Positions 61,721 through 64,000 of a stretch of DNA of 64,000 nucleotides are shown in pieces (within the stretch, counting starts at the first letter, position 1; every line of letters begins with the position of its first letter). The position numbers and the translations under genes were made by a program. Source of the DNA: Prochilodus magdalenae (taxonomy: Eukaryota; Chordata; Actinopteri; Characiformes; Prochilodontidae); the NCBI GenBank assembly GCA_024036415.1, contig JAMWET010000488.1, positions 310,001 to 374,000 of the forward strand, written 5' to 3'. The notes beneath the pieces are model-generated. The model worked only from the letters and a program-made list of their open reading frames with translations. It made no database searches and was not told the origin of the DNA.

Positions 61721-62791
61721 GTTTCAGATTGTTCATCTATTAGACACTATTTACATGTGAGGAGATGGTTAAACCAGCTAACACGTAAAGTGTGCAAATT
61801 CTAGATTCATTAAAGAATTAATACTGAAACAAACCACTGCAAAATGAAAGCGGCAAACTCTGAATGGCAAACACATCTTGGCCGATTGACTGCATTTAAG
61901 GTTTGTGTGAACGATCACTTTAAGATGCTTTACTCTCAGATAAGACCACAGAGAAGTTAGTAGGAGTCATTTGAGGAGAGGAGGTAAACAGTACCTTTGT
62001 ATTTTCCTAATGCTGCATTGGTAAGGACAGAGGGATGAAGGTTACATGTCAGTTTGAAAGGGCCTGAGTCACATACATAGTCCGACTGGGCAGGCACAGA
62101 GTGGGTTAGAGAGCCACGATGCAGGCACAGAGGAGGACTGTAGGGGAGAATGAATGGATGATTGGTAGGATGAGAATAGGATGTGGAAGATAAGTGGTAT
62201 AGATCAGTTTAACTCTTAGAAGTCTTTGAGTTATTACTATTGTTTTGTATTTGCATAGCATAATTAAAATCTCCATCATCAGAATAAAGTTCTAAATCTA
62301 ATTAAAAACTTCTCTGCTACTTAATTACATGACTTCTGACAGAATTGTCCCCTCATTTCAATGAATTAGGAGTGAAAATAACTGAAAATTAGAAGATGTT
62401 TTTTGTTAAAAGTGGAGATAAAAACGGACTTCTAAGGGTTAAGTGTGGGGTGGGTAGCTCAGGGTGGTGAGGCAGAGACATATTTTGACACAGTTAGGAA
62501 GAAGCAGGCATCTGGAGGTGAGGGAAAGTAGGCCCGAATGAGCAGCTGGTCCATGCTCCCACTGTGAGGCTATTAAGCCTCATTAACTCTAATTACCCCC
62601 CAAATCCAAGTCCTGTGGACAGAGACATACACAAACAGAGCAATGCTTCTCTGGTCTAACTAACAGCTTCCTCCGGAAATTGGCAAATATCGGGTGTCTA
62701 TAAAAAATGTAGAATATATGAAGGCTGAATGTTGATAGTACACAATTTAGGTGGCACTGCCTAAATATGGTTCATCGAATACATATATATA

Positions 62792-63313
62792 CAGGGGTGG
62801 GACAATGAAACTGAAACACCTGGTTTTAGACGACAATCATTTATTAGTATGGTGTAGGGCCTAATACAGCGTCATTTCGTCTTGGGAATGACATATACTG
62901 CGTCCTGCACAGTGGTCAGAGGGATTTTAAGCCATTCTTCTTGCAGGATAGTGGCCAGGTCACTACGTGATGCTGGTGGAGGTTCGTTCTTCTTGGTGGT
63001 ATGCTGACATTACCCTGGATACCGTGGCTCTTGATACATCACAAAGACTTGCTGTCTTGGTCACAGATGCGCCAGCAAGACGTGCACCAGCAATTTGTCC
63101 TCTTTTGAACTCTGGTATGTCACCCATAATGTTGTGTGCATTGCAATATTTTGAGCAGAACTGTGCTCTTACCTGCTAACTGAACCTTCACACTCTGCTC
63201 TTACTGGTGCAATGTGCAGTAAAATGAAGATTGGCCACCAGGCTGGTCCAATTTAGCCATGAGGCCTCCCACACTAAAATGACAGGTGTTTCAGTTTCAT
63301 TGTCCAAACCCTG
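62792..63313 (-). mobile_element. Internally deleted Tc1-like transposon with TA flanks
   Basis: Both ends read CAGGG(G/T)TNGGACAATG and on into a shared inverted repeat of about 31 bp. The element is bounded by TA at 62790-62791 and 63314-63315, the Tc1 target dinucleotide. On the minus strand, 63127 down to 62963 encodes 54 residues of a transposase N-terminal DNA-binding domain: MGDIPEFKRGQIAGARLAG, then SLCDVSRATVSRVMSAYHQE. The frame then jumps to a stop. The catalytic domain is missing, so the 522-bp copy is non-autonomous. Confidence 0.88.
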
Positions 63314-64000
63314 TATATGTGATCACAGGGCAACATAACAATATTTTTTGTTATCATGATCAATAGCCAGTACTCAAAAAACACACCCCAACAGCCGGTT
63401 TCCTTTTACAGAGTGCCTAATTAGTCCTGTACAATAATGTAAAAAGTAAAAGTGAAGTGCACTGTGTTAAATGGTGAACACAGAGTTAAAGGTGGTGACT
63501 GCCATAGCAGTCGGGGCTGAGCAAGTGGTCCAGCCGCCACCTCCACACGTTGTAGTTTTCCACCTTCCGACGCATTGCAGGTGGCAGGAGGCTGAGCTGG
63601 TCACATCTGCTGCGCGTCTCCCAGCTTTCAGAAGCACAGCTCCAGCCCCCTCACTGAATGATAACCCGGGTCTCGCCTTCCATCACACACCAAGGAGGTT
63701 GCCATAGAAACCGTACTGGTCCAGCAGCCTGGGACGAGCTCTGCTAAACCGAGCACAAGTTGGGGGACTTTGGCCACCACGTAATCTTCAAATCAGAACC
63801 GATAAGGATGTGAGGCCATGCGATAAGAATGCCGAGTTCAAGCGAGTCATTATGGCTTGTAGATTCCATCTCTTTCCCTCACCTCTAATCTCTGGGTGAC
63901 GTGCCACAGAGTTCCGCCTGCAGCAAGCTATTTAGCATGACGTTACTTGAGGATGCTGCTGGGTTCCACAGGAGGAGAAGAGCATGAAGACTTAAAGGGC

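Larger units (their letters stand above)
60794..64000. other. arhgap44 intron running to the window edge
   Basis: The next upstream exon must end in two bases of a codon. I could not identify it here with confidence. A donor-like AGATTAGAG|GTGAGG exists near 63865-63880 on the minus strand but lacks a supporting protein match. Tc1-type sequences occupy about 61195-61720 and 62792-63313. Confidence 0.5.

Noticed and set aside
62967..63179. 70-codon plus-strand frame
   Set aside because: It is antisense to the Tc1 transposase N-terminal remnant on the minus strand.
1..64000. CRISPR arrays, bacterial-type operons, rRNA and tRNA genes
   Set aside because: None was seen. The tandem repeats are microsatellites or minisatellites without spacers, and the genes are intron-split vertebrate genes.

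Overview
The window is vertebrate genomic DNA, most likely from a teleost fish. It has intron-split genes with GT-AG junctions, proteins closely matching fish and human orthologues, and a dense load of fish-type Tc1, hAT, LINE and fold-back repeats. The species cannot be named. A freshwater ostariophysan is a guess from the repeat types only.

Five protein-coding genes are supported. From left to right: (1) atp5pd (minus, coding 4098-7797), mitochondrial ATP synthase subunit d, complete at 161 aa. (2) slc16a5 (plus, coding 14682-22133), a monocarboxylate-transporter-family protein (MCT6-like), complete at 542 aa with an unusually long acidic N-terminus. (3) ndel1 (minus, coding 28112-32792), a NudE-like dynein/LIS1 regulator, complete at 342 aa. 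(4) rnf222 (plus, 40496-41080), a single-exon RING-finger protein with a C-terminal membrane anchor. (5) arhgap44 (minus, 49273-60793), where only the 3' five coding exons (about 468 aa, the proline-rich tail of the RICH2 RhoGAP) lie inside the window. The BAR and RhoGAP exons should lie beyond position 64000. Every exon set below was joined by checking splice sites and codon phase by eye. All four multi-exon models keep one open frame.

The genes are not an operon and share no single pathway. atp5pd/slc16a5 and ndel1/rnf222 are, from memory, also close neighbours on human chromosome 17 (17q25 and 17p13), so the order looks like conserved vertebrate synteny. Intergenic and intronic DNA holds the accessory material: a LINE reverse transcriptase with a single visible stop, a second decayed LINE in opposite orientation beside it, further LINE 3' ends, several Tc1-type remnants including a cleanly internally deleted copy with TA flanks, three hAT-type non-autonomous elements with recognisable 8-bp target duplications, a 617-bp AT-rich palindrome, other fold-back elements and many microsatellites.

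I found no CRISPR array, operon, tRNA/rRNA gene or evidence of a novel biological system. The most useful second looks are the hAT elements with target duplications, the AT-rich palindrome, the fish-specific proline/serine-rich exon of arhgap44, the N-terminal extension of slc16a5, and a 43-bp sequence shared between the rnf222 3' UTR and DNA about 4.4 kb upstream.
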